Shown here one piece after another: positions 6,979 to 14,778 of a DNA stretch of 16,187 bases; within the stretch, counting starts at the first letter, position 1, and the number at the start of each line of letters is the position of its first letter. This DNA is from Bacteroidetes bacterium UBA2234 (GTDB lineage Bacteria > Bacteroidota > Bacteroidia > NS11-12g > UBA955): contig DDYM01000057.1 in the NCBI GenBank assembly GCA_002347985.1, positions 11,367 through 27,553 on the forward strand, read 5' to 3'. The notes under the pieces were generated by a model. That model saw only the letters and a program-made list of their open reading frames with translations, ran no database searches and was not told the DNA's origin. A program made the translations under genes and the position numbers.

Positions 6979-7860
6979 ATGGCTAACCAGAAAGAGATTC
7001 GGGCGAGGATTTCGTCTACCATCAGTACACAGCAGATCACGAAAGCGATGAAGTTGGTGAGTGCAACCAAGTTGCGCAAAGCCAGCGAAGCCATCATTCG
7101 TATGCGTCCTTATGCCCAAAAATTGCAGGGTATCATGGGCAATCTGCAAGAAAGTACCGATGATGCTCAATTGGCCGGGTACTTTGAAAATCGCGAAGCA
7201 AAACGTGTTTTGTTGTTGGTAATCACCAGCGATCGCGGATTGTGTGGTGCATTCAATGCCAACGTGGTTAAACGTGTCCGTCAATTGTTGGAAACCGACT
7301 ACGCTGCTGCCCGTAATGCCGGAAATGTTACATTGATGTGCATGGGTAAAAAGGGTGGGGAAGCATTGAAGCGTTTGGGATATGCAGTGAATTTGGATAT
7401 GGTAAATCTTACCCAAAATGCAGATTCTCAAAGTGCGTTTAGCGCAATGCAAAGTGTGATTGATTCATACTTAGCAGGTCAGTATGATCGCGTTGAAGTC
7501 GTATACAACAAATTTAAAAATGCAGCGACGCAGATTTTGGTAAACGAGCAATTGTTGCCTGTTGTGCCTGCCGCGAATTTGGAGAAATCTTCTACGTCTA
7601 ACGATTATATTTTTGAACCAGATCAAGTTGCTATTTTACAGGATTTGATTCCTCGCAGTTTGAATACATTGTTCTATCGTTCTCTGTTGGATTCATTGGC
7701 TTCAGAGCACGGTGCTCGAATGGTAGCGATGGATAAGGCAACTGAAAACGCTGGCGATTTGTTACGCGCTCTTCGTTTGGCTTACAACCAAGCACGTCAG
7801 GCTGCTATTACCCGTGAAATCTCTGAGATTGTGGGTGGTGTTGCCGCTTTGGAAGGATAA
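6979..7860 (+). CDS. atpG: ATP synthase F1 subunit gamma
   Basis: This 293-residue central shaft protein has the conserved N-terminal helix (EIRARISSTISTQQITKAMK, then LVSATKLRKA), the Rossmann-like middle with LLVITSDRGLCGAFNANVVK (about 75-94), and the C-terminal helix with NQARQAAITREISEIVGG. These termini form the coiled coil that turns inside the alpha/beta hexamer. Length is normal. It is the last gene of the operon, followed 18 bases later by a terminator hairpin. In many other phyla atpD and atpC would come next; here the strand switches to rel instead. Confidence 0.97.
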   Translation: MANQKEIRARISSTISTQQITKAMKLVSATKLRKASEAIIRMRPYAQKLQGIMGNLQESTDDAQLAGYFENREAKRVLLLVITSDRGLCGAFNANVVKRVRQLLETDYAAARNAGNVTLMCMGKKGGEALKRLGYAVNLDMVNLTQNADSQSAFSAMQSVIDSYLAGQYDRVEVVYNKFKNAATQILVNEQLLPVVPAANLEKSSTSNDYIFEPDQVAILQDLIPRSLNTLFYRSLLDSLASEHGARMVAMDKATENAGDLLRALRLAYNQARQAAITREISEIVGGVAALEG

Positions 7861-7878
7861 AATTTTATCGATTGATAT

Positions 7879-7909
7879 AAAAAGGGCAGTCAATTGGCTG
7901 CCCTTTTTT
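7879..7909. terminator. Bidirectional intrinsic terminator between atpG and rel
   Basis: The stem GGGCAG / CTGCCC (7884-7889 and 7898-7903) has an 8-base loop, with AAAAA before and TTTTTT after. It therefore reads as a Rho-independent terminator in both directions. It lies between the atpG stop (7860) and the stop of the facing rel gene (7911). Confidence 0.88.
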
Positions 7910-7910
7910 G

Positions 7911-10148
7911 TTAGTCTTCCCTTGTAACTTGAATGTACTTATGGGTGGCCTTGATTTTTGTTATCAGTTGCTCTAAGTGTAACAAATCATAAATCATAAC
8001 CTCGATTTTCCCGCCAAACGTTCCATCTTGATTGCTTGAAATATTGATGCTCTTCATGTTCACTTCCATGTCCTTGGAGATGATGTCAGTGATTCTACTT
8101 ACAATTCCTACATCGTCTATTCCTCTCACGCCAATGGCAGTTTCAAACGCCTTTTGATAGCCATCGCCACGCCATTCTGCAGGGATGATTCGGTATCCAT
8201 ATTGCGACATTAAACGGGTTGCGTTTGGACATGTTGTCCGGTGAATCATCACACCTTCGCCAACGGTAACGAAGCCAAAGATTGAATCTCCGGGCACGGG
8301 ATGACAGCATTGTGCTAATGTATACGACGATTCATAATCATCGCCAATAATAATTTGTTCGGATTTTGATTTGGCCTTTTTAACGGGTTGAGCAGCGCCT
8401 ACGTCTTCGGTGATTTCCGATGGTGTATCAATTGCTTTTTTCTTGATGATGCGAACCAAAAGGTCTTTGTTTAAACGGATTTGTCCGTCAGCAACACTAT
8501 GAAAAAATTCAGCACTCACCGAGAATTTGAAATGGTGCATGAGCTTTTTGATGTTGCTATCTGAGAGTTCTAAATTGTGTTTGCGGAACAATCTCTCCAA
8601 TAGCAATTTTCCTTGCTTTGCCCTCTGCGTTCTTTCGGCCTTCAGGGCTTCACGGATTTTCGATTTCGCTCTGGCCGTTTTTACAATTTCTAGCCAGTCC
8701 TTTTGAATTCTAACTTTGCTCGTAGTAAGGATTTCAATGATGTCCCCATTTTTAAGCACGGTTTGTAGTGCAACCAATTTGTTATTGACCTTGGCGCCCA
8801 ATGTTCGTATGCCGATTTCCGTGTGAATGGCAAAAGCAAAGTCAAGTGCCGTTGAACCTGTGGGTAAGGATTTTACATCCCCTTTTGGTGTGAATATATA
8901 GATCTCTTCCCCGAGTAGACTTGTCCTAAATTCACTCACCAAATCCAATGCACTCAAATCACTGTTGGATAATGTTTCTTTTACCGTGTCTAACCAGTTT
9001 TCAAAAGCGACATCCTGCGGGGTGGGTGTTTTGATTTTTGATCCCGCTTTGTATTTCCAGTGGGCCGCCAGTCCTCGCTCAGCGATATCGTCCATGCGCT
9101 TTGAGCGAATTTGAACTTCTACCCATCTTCCTTTTGGGCCCAGAACGGTGGTGTGCAATGCGCTATATCCGTTGCTCTTGGGATGGCTCAGCCAATCACG
9201 AAGTCGATTAGTATGGGAACGATATTTATCGGTAATGATACTGTAGATCTTCCAACAGTCCGCTTTTTCTAAATTTAGTGGGGAGTCCACTATCACACGA
9301 ATTGCAAAAGCGTCGAATACTTCTTCAAATGGAATGTGCTGTTTTTCCATTTTGCGAGAAATACTAAAAATACTCTTGGGCCTTCCTTTTATTTCTAAAA
9401 TTTTCAAGCCCGACTTATCTAACTCCTCTTTGATTGGTTCGATGAATTCTTTGATATATCGCTGCCTCGCATTTTTGGTTTCGGACAGTCTGGATGATAT
9501 TTCTTTGTATTTGATCGGGTCCGTAAATTTCAGAGCCAAATCTTCCATTTCGGTTTTTACCGCATTCAAACCCAACCGGTGGGCTAGGGGGGCATAGATA
9601 AACAGCGTTTCAGAAGCAATTTTGAGTTTTGTGTTTTCCGAAACCGATCCCAATGTCCTCATGTTGTGAAGTCGATCACACAGCTTAATGAGTATCACCT
9701 TTAGGTCATCGCCCAAAGTAAGGAGCATCTTTTTGAAATTCTCCGCTTGAATGCTCTGGTCCTTGTCAACCGTTTCAAAAACCGTAGAAATTTTCGTGAG
9801 CCCGTCGATGATATTCGCTACATCTTTCCCAAAGCGATGTTCGATATCTTCCAGCGTTGTATCAGTATCTTCAACAACATCGTGCAACAGTGCACAAACA
9901 ACGGAAGTTGCCCCGAGGCCCAATTCAGAAACTGCAATTTCTGCAACTTCCAAAGGGTGGAAAATGTAGGGTTCACCACTTTTTCGCACGGTTCCTTCAT
10001 GGGCACGTGCGGCCATGTCGAACGCGTCTCTAACCATCCGGGTCTTTTCCGGATCGAGGTTTTTGCCAAGGCTTCGCAATAAATGTTTGTACCGCTTTAA
10101 TAAATCCGAGCGGTATGCTTCATAAATCGGGCCTTGGAGCAATGCCAT
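7911..10148 (-). CDS. rel: Bifunctional (p)ppGpp synthetase/hydrolase, RelA/SpoT family
   Basis: The 745-residue long Rel protein makes and degrades the stringent-response alarmone. The HD hydrolase domain looks intact: His50, His64, HDVVED at 89-94, and Asp158 in LCDRLHNM. The synthetase domain has GRPKSIFSI (255-263), FDAFAIR with Asp279, GYSALHTTV (327-335) and VEVQIR with Glu344. The charged motif is RLRD (315-318), close to the RxKD of bifunctional Rel/SpoT enzymes and unlike the ExDD of synthetase-only RelA. Next come TGS (about 414-476), a helical region, the Cys/His domain with CCHP (613-616), His636 and Cys640, and a C-terminal ACT domain (about 665-740). Its ATG overlaps the stop of the M20 peptidase gene (TAATG), so the two are probably translated together. 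Confidence 0.96.
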   Translation of the reverse strand: MALLQGPIYEAYRSDLLKRYKHLLRSLGKNLDPEKTRMVRDAFDMAARAHEGTVRKSGEPYIFHPLEVAEIAVSELGLGATSVVCALLHDVVEDTDTTLEDIEHRFGKDVANIIDGLTKISTVFETVDKDQSIQAENFKKMLLTLGDDLKVILIKLCDRLHNMRTLGSVSENTKLKIASETLFIYAPLAHRLGLNAVKTEMEDLALKFTDPIKYKEISSRLSETKNARQRYIKEFIEPIKEELDKSGLKILEIKGRPKSIFSISRKMEKQHIPFEEVFDAFAIRVIVDSPLNLEKADCWKIYSIITDKYRSHTNRLRDWLSHPKSNGYSALHTTVLGPKGRWVEVQIRSKRMDDIAERGLAAHWKYKAGSKIKTPTPQDVAFENWLDTVKETLSNSDLSALDLVSEFRTSLLGEEIYIFTPKGDVKSLPTGSTALDFAFAIHTEIGIRTLGAKVNNKLVALQTVLKNGDIIEILTTSKVRIQKDWLEIVKTARAKSKIREALKAERTQRAKQGKLLLERLFRKHNLELSDSNIKKLMHHFKFSVSAEFFHSVADGQIRLNKDLLVRIIKKKAIDTPSEITEDVGAAQPVKKAKSKSEQIIIGDDYESSYTLAQCCHPVPGDSIFGFVTVGEGVMIHRTTCPNATRLMSQYGYRIIPAEWRGDGYQKAFETAIGVRGIDDVGIVSRITDIISKDMEVNMKSINISSNQDGTFGGKIEVMIYDLLHLEQLITKIKATHKYIQVTRED

Positions 10149-11515
10149 TATTGATTTAGAGCTGCGAAGTGCTTAAAGAATTGAGGAATGGTTTCGATTC
10201 CTTTGAAATAATTAAATATTCCGTAATGCTCATTGGGTGAGTGTATTGCATCGGAATCCAATCCAAATCCCATCAACACGGTTTTGGTTTGCAATTCTTT
10301 CTCAAAAAGAGCCACTATAGGAATACTTCCTCCACCTCTGGTTGGGATTGGGTCGATTCCAAAAGTTTCTTTCATGGCCAATGCTGCCGCCTTGTAAGGG
10401 ATTGAGTCAGTAGGTGTAACAACGGGTTCTCCACCATGGTGCGGAGTTACCTTTACCGTTACGCCAGCGGGTGCAATGCTTTCAAAGTGCTTTTGGAACA
10501 TTTCAGTAATTTCATCGCTGATTTGATTGGGGACCAATCGCATCGAAATTTTTGCAAATGCTTTGCTTGGCAAAACTGTTTTCGCCCCTTCACCGATATA
10601 TCCACCCCAGATTCCATTGACATCCAAAGTGGGGCGAATGCCGGTACGCTCGATGGTTGAAAATCCTTTTTCGCCCATGACGTCATTGACAGCAAGGTGT
10701 TTTTTATAGTCTTCTAGATCAAATGGAATTTTCGACATCGCCTCGCGGTCTGATGCAGAAACTTCCAGTACTTTGTCATAAAATCCTGGAATTGTGATAT
10801 GGCGATTTTCATCGTGTAAGCTAGCGATCATTGTGCACAATGCATTGATTGGGTTGGCTACAGCTCCACCATAAACTCCGGAATGTAAATCGATTCTTGG
10901 GCCAGTAACTTCCACTTCAACATAACTCAAACCTCGAAGTCCAACATCGATACTAGGTATATCATTGGCAATTAATGCGGTATCCGAAATCAAAATCACA
11001 TCGGCCTTTAACTTGTCGCGGTGGGTTTTACAGTAAGTTCCCAAGTTATTAGATCCCACTTCTTCTTCACCTTCAATCATGAATTTGATATTACAAGCCA
11101 GAGAATGGGTCTGCATCATTGTTTCGAAAGCTTTTACGTGCATGAAAACCTGACCTTTATCGTCGCAAGCACCACGCGCATAAATTTTGCCATCTCTCAC
11201 AGTAGGTTCAAACGGGGGAGTGTCCCACAATTCATTGGGAACGCTGGGCTGCACATCGTAATGACCGTAAACCAAAACAGTTGGCAACGACGCGTCGATG
11301 ATTTTTTCTCCGTACACGATGGGATATCCCGCTGTTTCTTCAAGTACTACATTGTCGGCCCCAACTTTCTTTAGGTGCTCGGCAACGGTTTCTGCACATT
11401 TTCTTACATCACCGGCATAGGCTGGGTCGGCGCTGATGCTAGGAATGCGCAAAAGATCAAACAATTCATTGAGGAAGCGGTCTTGATTTTCTTGAATATA
11501 CTGATTGACTGACAT
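10148..11515 (-). CDS. M20 family metallo-dipeptidase
   Basis: The 455-residue protein belongs to the M20/M25/M40 group, probably cleaving dipeptides such as those handled by CNDP2/Dug1-like enzymes. Metal-binding and catalytic residues are visible: His85 and Asp87 in YGHYDVQP, the bridging Asp in ARGACDDKGQ (about 118), Glu151/Glu152 in IEGEEEVGS, Asp178 in LISDTA, and His425 in DAIHSPNEHYG. The dimerisation-domain motif DLHSGVYGG (His211) and RGGGSIP (393-399) also fit the family. There is no signal peptide, so it should be cytoplasmic. It lies directly upstream of rel with a one-base stop/start overlap. That pairs peptide-derived amino-acid recycling with the stringent response, but the functional link is an inference. 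Confidence 0.93.
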   Translation of the reverse strand: MSVNQYIQENQDRFLNELFDLLRIPSISADPAYAGDVRKCAETVAEHLKKVGADNVVLEETAGYPIVYGEKIIDASLPTVLVYGHYDVQPSVPNELWDTPPFEPTVRDGKIYARGACDDKGQVFMHVKAFETMMQTHSLACNIKFMIEGEEEVGSNNLGTYCKTHRDKLKADVILISDTALIANDIPSIDVGLRGLSYVEVEVTGPRIDLHSGVYGGAVANPINALCTMIASLHDENRHITIPGFYDKVLEVSASDREAMSKIPFDLEDYKKHLAVNDVMGEKGFSTIERTGIRPTLDVNGIWGGYIGEGAKTVLPSKAFAKISMRLVPNQISDEITEMFQKHFESIAPAGVTVKVTPHHGGEPVVTPTDSIPYKAAALAMKETFGIDPIPTRGGGSIPIVALFEKELQTKTVLMGFGLDSDAIHSPNEHYGIFNYFKGIETIPQFFKHFAALNQ

Positions 11516-11560
11516 ACCCGCAATTTACATTGCATTTTCCGCACCTACCACATGGGTTAG

Positions 11561-11574
11561 ATGAAAATTTTCAT
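11561..11574. repeat. Perfect 14-bp palindrome ATGAAAATTTTCAT in a divergent intergenic region
   Basis: The sequence is its own reverse complement over 14 bases. It lies between the start of the leftward dipeptidase-rel pair (11515) and the rightward small membrane gene (11617), just upstream of the TAACTTTG element. That is a plausible place for a repressor or activator operator. It is A/T-rich, so chance is not excluded. Confidence 0.4.
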
Positions 11575-11596
11575 TTAATTGGGTCTTTGATTTGAC

Positions 11597-11604
11597 TAAC
11601 TTTG
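11597..11604 (+). promoter_or_regulatory. Bacteroidota -7 element (TAACTTTG) for the small membrane protein
   Basis: TAACTTTG, continuing as TAACTTTGTAA, matches TAnnTTTG and ends 12 bases before the ATG at 11617, so the transcript would have a leader of only a few bases. No good TTTG lies at the ideal distance; the closest is TTG at 11579-11581, with a 15-base spacer. Confidence 0.5.
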
Positions 11605-11616
11605 TAAACTCAAATT

Positions 11617-11799
11617 ATGGATACTCTTACGGCCAATGCCAAAGCCATTACAGTGGAAACTTTCAAACAGCAAGTGCTGATGTGGGAGTATATTATTACA
11701 GCCATTGTATTTTTGGCTTCGTACTTTATTCTGAAGCGATACAAGAAGAATCAACTATTTGCTCAAAGCAAAAACAAGAAATACAATACCGGAAGTTAA
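11617..11799 (+). CDS. Small single-pass membrane protein of unknown function
   Basis: The 60-residue product has a polar N-terminus (MDTLTANAKAITVETFKQQV), one hydrophobic helix at about residues 23-40 (WEYIITAIVFLASYFIL) and a strongly basic tail (KRYKKNQLFAQSKNKK). By the positive-inside rule the tail faces the cytoplasm. I recognise no family and see no cysteines or catalytic motif. Support for a real gene comes from the -7-like element just upstream, the clear membrane helix, and a snug fit between two leftward genes: it ends 12 bases before the facing scoB stop. An overlapping frame starting at 11592 gives a compositionally poor peptide and is less likely. Confidence 0.65.
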   Translation: MDTLTANAKAITVETFKQQVLMWEYIITAIVFLASYFILKRYKKNQLFAQSKNKKYNTGS

Positions 11800-11811
11800 G
11801 ACAAACGTAGA

Positions 11812-12465
11812 TTAAACGTTTACTGTTTTAATATCTCCTTCAACAACGAGTCTACCCAGCGTTTTTGCTTTTACTTCATCCACGGTCACGCCAGGGGCCA
11901 ATTCTTTGAGTTCAAATCCTCTTTCGGTAATATCGAATACGCCGAGTTCTGTTACAACCTTTTTTACGCATCCCAATCCTGTGATTGGCAATGAGCATTG
12001 GGGAAGTAATTTGCTTTCACCGGCTTTGTTTGTGTGTTGCATGGCAACGATAATGTTTTTGGCTGATGCAACTAAATCCATGGCTCCACCCATGCCTTTT
12101 ACCATTTTTCCTGGTATTTTCCAGTTGGCGATATCGCCGTTGTCGCTCACTTCCATCGCTCCCAAAACGGTTAGGTCCACTTTGCCCGCTCTGATCATCC
12201 CGAAACTTGTAGCACTGTCAAAAATACTTGCGCCTTTCATCATGGTTACGGTTTGCTTACCCGCATTGATAAGGTCTGCATCCTCTTCTCCTTCAAAAGG
12301 GAAGGCGCCCATGCCCAGCAAACCATTTTCTGATTGGAGAACCACTTCCATGCCGTCAGGAATGTAATTGGCCACCAATGTTGGGATTCCAATACCCAGA
12401 TTCACATAATAACCATCTCGCAGTTCTTGCGCAATTCTCTTGGCGATTCCAAATTTGTCTAGCAT
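11812..12465 (-). CDS. scoB: Succinyl-CoA:3-ketoacid CoA-transferase subunit B
   Basis: The 217-residue protein is the beta subunit of a class I CoA-transferase, which moves CoA between succinate and acetoacetate-type 3-oxoacids in ketone-body or fatty-acid breakdown. Family signatures are [13 protein letters not shown] (about 24-36), the catalytic Glu46 in [42 protein letters not shown] and the late [10 protein letters not shown]. Length is typical. The partner subunit A normally lies directly upstream, but there the window has a cytochrome gene ending 28 bases away, so scoA must be elsewhere or replaced. A TATTTTTG element immediately before the ATG suggests its own near-leaderless transcript. 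Confidence 0.94.
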   Translation of the reverse strand: MLDKFGIAKRIAQELRDGYYVNLGIGIPTLVANYIPDGMEVVLQSENGLLGMGAFPFEGEEDADLINAGKQTVTMMKGASIFDSATSFGMIRAGKVDLTVLGAMEVSDNGDIANWKIPGKMVKGMGGAMDLVASAKNIIVAMQHTNKAGESKLLPQCSLPITGLGCVKKVVTELGVFDITERGFELKELAPGVTVDEVKAKTLGRLVVEGDIKTVNV

Positions 12466-12471
12466 GCCTTA

Positions 12472-12479
12472 CAAAAATA
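12472..12479 (-). promoter_or_regulatory. Bacteroidota -7 element (TATTTTTG) for scoB
   Basis: On the minus strand the gap between the cytochrome stop and the scoB ATG contains TATTTTTGTAAGGC. Its core fits TAnnTTTG and ends 6 bases before the start codon, so the transcript would be leaderless or nearly so. I see no clear TTTG at the -33 distance, which would fall inside the end of the cytochrome gene. Confidence 0.42.
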
Positions 12480-12493
12480 CAAATTTTATTGCT

Positions 12494-14494
12494 CTAGAGA
12501 GTTCTGGGATTCGCCCATTTTTTTGCATCCTCTAATAGCGCTTTGGCCTTGTTGGGTGCAGTTTTGGAGTAAATGTCAATCAGAATCAAAACCGCCTGCG
12601 ATTTTGGGTCCAAAGAACGCGCGATTTCCAATTCTTTTATCGCATCTCCAATCCGATTTTCCCGAGCCAAACAGTTGCCCAAATTGAAGTGAAGTTGCTC
12701 ACTTTTGGGTTGATGTTTGAGCGCCTCTTTTATCAAACCCTTGGCTTGGTCATACCTTCCGGCTCTTACGAGCGCATTGGTGAATTCGGCGGAGAAGTCG
12801 GTATTCCAGGGCATCGCTTCGCATGCTTTTTCATAATAAAGAAGGGCTTTTTGACTTTGATTGGGGATTACTCTGTCGTACGCATTGGCAATTCTGTATT
12901 GGGTCCATGCATCCGAAACCAGAGCCATTCGCTGTTCTTCCGTGCAACCGTTTTCCCAAAGTTCAATGATAGCTGCGTGTTCTCTTAAATTGTAATGATA
13001 TTGGATTTTGACGGACAATTCAGCTTTTGGATCCGAATACAGTGACTTCGCTTTGTCCAAATACAGCATTTTGGGGTCGAATTTTTCAAAATAGGAAACA
13101 TAGGCATTGAACAACTCACTATTGCTTGGATTCTTGCTATTGACTGCATGCAATCCAATGATTTCACCCGGCTTGTGATTTATCGATTTGGGTTGGTTGT
13201 CTAGTTTGAATTTGGTATTCGACTTAGAGATATAATGGTCATGAATGCTCACATGGGGAATATCCCGGGTGTCGCTGCTTGGCATATGGCATCCAACGCA
13301 AGTTGAGGCGCCTCTGCTTGCAGCTGGAAGTCTACAGTCATGAAGTTTACTTTTTCTTGATTCTGCATTGTGGCAACCCTTGCAAGTATTGTTGAATATC
13401 TCTTGGTTCGTTTTTTTTACACTCACGTGGGGGTTGTGACAACTGATGCATGTGAAGTTGATATTCGCGTTGTATTTGGTTAGATCACCCTTGTTCGAAC
13501 CCTTGAAACAAGCGCTCATTTGAAAACGTTCGGCGTGACCTGCCATCACAAAGGAGGTATTTCCTTTTTGGGTGGGCATGTACACGGTGAAAATGGAATC
13601 GAGATGCATCCCTGGTCTGAAATCAGTGAATTTCTTGCCGGGTTTGAGAACATTGTTTCCCTGGAGGTGACATCGTTGACAGATATCGACCTGTAATTTC
13701 CAAGGCAATCTTTTGGGGTTTACGATGGAGTAATCTGCTTGTTTGTTGGTGTTGTAAATGATCCCCGAAGTTTTTTCTTTTATGTGCAATGAGCCGGGGC
13801 CATGGCATCTTTCGCAATCGATACCAAGTGGAAGTTTTTTGAAAATGTTGTCGGCCCCCATTTCTGTGGTGGGCATGCCGGTGTGACAACTCATACATTC
13901 AATATCAATTTTTCTGTTAAAACGGGTATTGAATTCTTCGTAACCTGGAGGGAGGTCCCAGATTCCTTTTTGCGTATAAAAGGTTAGCGGTGCCTGATAA
14001 AGATGCTGTCCGTCCATCCAAAAGTGACTATTCGTATGTTGCCCGCTTCCAATAATGTGTGAAATTTTTTCGATGCGATTATGGACGGTATCGGTTCCAC
14101 GCAACTTGAATTCCTGAATATAAAGGTGTTCGTTTTTCCAGAAAGGGTAATAGTAGAGGTCGTTTTTTTTGTCGTAAATCGGTTTTACGTTGTTAAAATC
14201 CGCTTTAGAGTATTTTCTCTCTGCCTTATGGAAACTCTGTCCCATACCGGTTTCGATGAAAGTAGAATGTTTATCGGAATGACAACCTTTACAGGCTGCG
14301 ATACCCACATAATGAGCGGAATCACCAAGGTTTCTAAAAGGCTGATCGGTTGGGTTGGTGGTTGAACTCAATAAACCGTTACAGCCCCAAATTCCGGATA
14401 ATGTCCAGATTGTTAAGACGAGAAATGCGCTGCCAATGAGATATTTTGGCTTCAAAATAAGAATCTTGATTAGTCGCCAAACTGCGATTTCCAA
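12494..14494 (-). CDS. Seven-heme c-type cytochrome with C-terminal TPR region
   Basis: The 666-residue protein carries seven CxxCH heme-attachment motifs: CKGCH (68), CMSCH (200), CERCH (227), CQRCH (272), CISCH (349), CKGCH (371) and CVGCH (399). An N-terminal hydrophobic helix (about 19-37) would export or anchor it in the periplasm. Residues from about 530 onward form TPR-like repeats such as LLYYEKACEAMPWNTDF and LHFNLGNCLARENRIGDAIK. The opening around YVGIAACKGCHSD and the spacing of hemes resemble the cytochrome c554-like multiheme/TPR proteins common in Bacteroidota. The electron donor and acceptor are unknown. No ATG is available: the frame begins at a TTG (14494) that overlaps the rhodanese gene by 25 bases, and a TTG at 14455, after the rhodanese stop, is an equally plausible start. 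Confidence 0.9.
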   Translation of the reverse strand: MEIAVWRLIKILILKPKYLIGSAFLVLTIWTLSGIWGCNGLLSSTTNPTDQPFRNLGDSAHYVGIAACKGCHSDKHSTFIETGMGQSFHKAERKYSKADFNNVKPIYDKKNDLYYYPFWKNEHLYIQEFKLRGTDTVHNRIEKISHIIGSGQHTNSHFWMDGQHLYQAPLTFYTQKGIWDLPPGYEEFNTRFNRKIDIECMSCHTGMPTTEMGADNIFKKLPLGIDCERCHGPGSLHIKEKTSGIIYNTNKQADYSIVNPKRLPWKLQVDICQRCHLQGNNVLKPGKKFTDFRPGMHLDSIFTVYMPTQKGNTSFVMAGHAERFQMSACFKGSNKGDLTKYNANINFTCISCHNPHVSVKKTNQEIFNNTCKGCHNAESRKSKLHDCRLPAASRGASTCVGCHMPSSDTRDIPHVSIHDHYISKSNTKFKLDNQPKSINHKPGEIIGLHAVNSKNPSNSELFNAYVSYFEKFDPKMLYLDKAKSLYSDPKAELSVKIQYHYNLREHAAIIELWENGCTEEQRMALVSDAWTQYRIANAYDRVIPNQSQKALLYYEKACEAMPWNTDFSAEFTNALVRAGRYDQAKGLIKEALKHQPKSEQLHFNLGNCLARENRIGDAIKELEIARSLDPKSQAVLILIDIYSKTAPNKAKALLEDAKKWANPRTL

Positions 14495-14778
14495 TCCATT
14501 ACGCCGCCAATGAGATTGCGAACGTTGGAGTACCCTTGTGTTGACAGGAACATTTTGGCGGTATTGCTACGAGCACCAGATCTGCAATGAACGATAATTT
14601 CTTCGTCTTTCAAATGCTCGATTTCGTCAAGTCTACCTGGCAATTCTCCCAATGGAATCAATGTTCCGTTAAGGTTGAATTCATCAAACTCATACTGTTC
14701 ACGAACATCTAGGATGTTTAAGGATTCTTGATTGTCTAAACGCTTTTTTAACTCAATGACTGAAATATCTGTGCTCAT
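14470..14778 (-). CDS. Single-domain rhodanese-like sulfurtransferase
   Basis: Starting at the ATG at 14778, the product has 102 residues and forms one rhodanese domain: LNILDVREQYEFDEFNLNGT, then IPLGELPGR, and the active-site loop VHCRSGARS with catalytic Cys65, ending in LIGGVMDW. Small rhodaneses of this kind (GlpE/PspE-like) carry sulfane sulfur as a cysteine persulfide. No signal peptide is visible, so it should be cytoplasmic. The frame extends 16 codons further upstream (to 14826), but that lies inside the preceding gene. The chosen ATG forms an ATGA overlap with that gene's TGA, a standard coupling arrangement. The cytochrome frame begins inside or just after its 3' end. Confidence 0.92.
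   Translation of the reverse strand: MSTDISVIELKKRLDNQESLNILDVREQYEFDEFNLNGTLIPLGELPGRLDEIEHLKDEEIIVHCRSGARSNTAKMFLSTQGYSNVRNLIGGVMDWKSQFGD

Noticed and set aside
11803..11821. Hairpin AAACGT / ACGTTT as a terminator between the small membrane gene and scoB
   Set aside because: The stem is only 6 bp and AT-rich, no T-run of useful length follows on either strand, and it overlaps the scoB stop codon.
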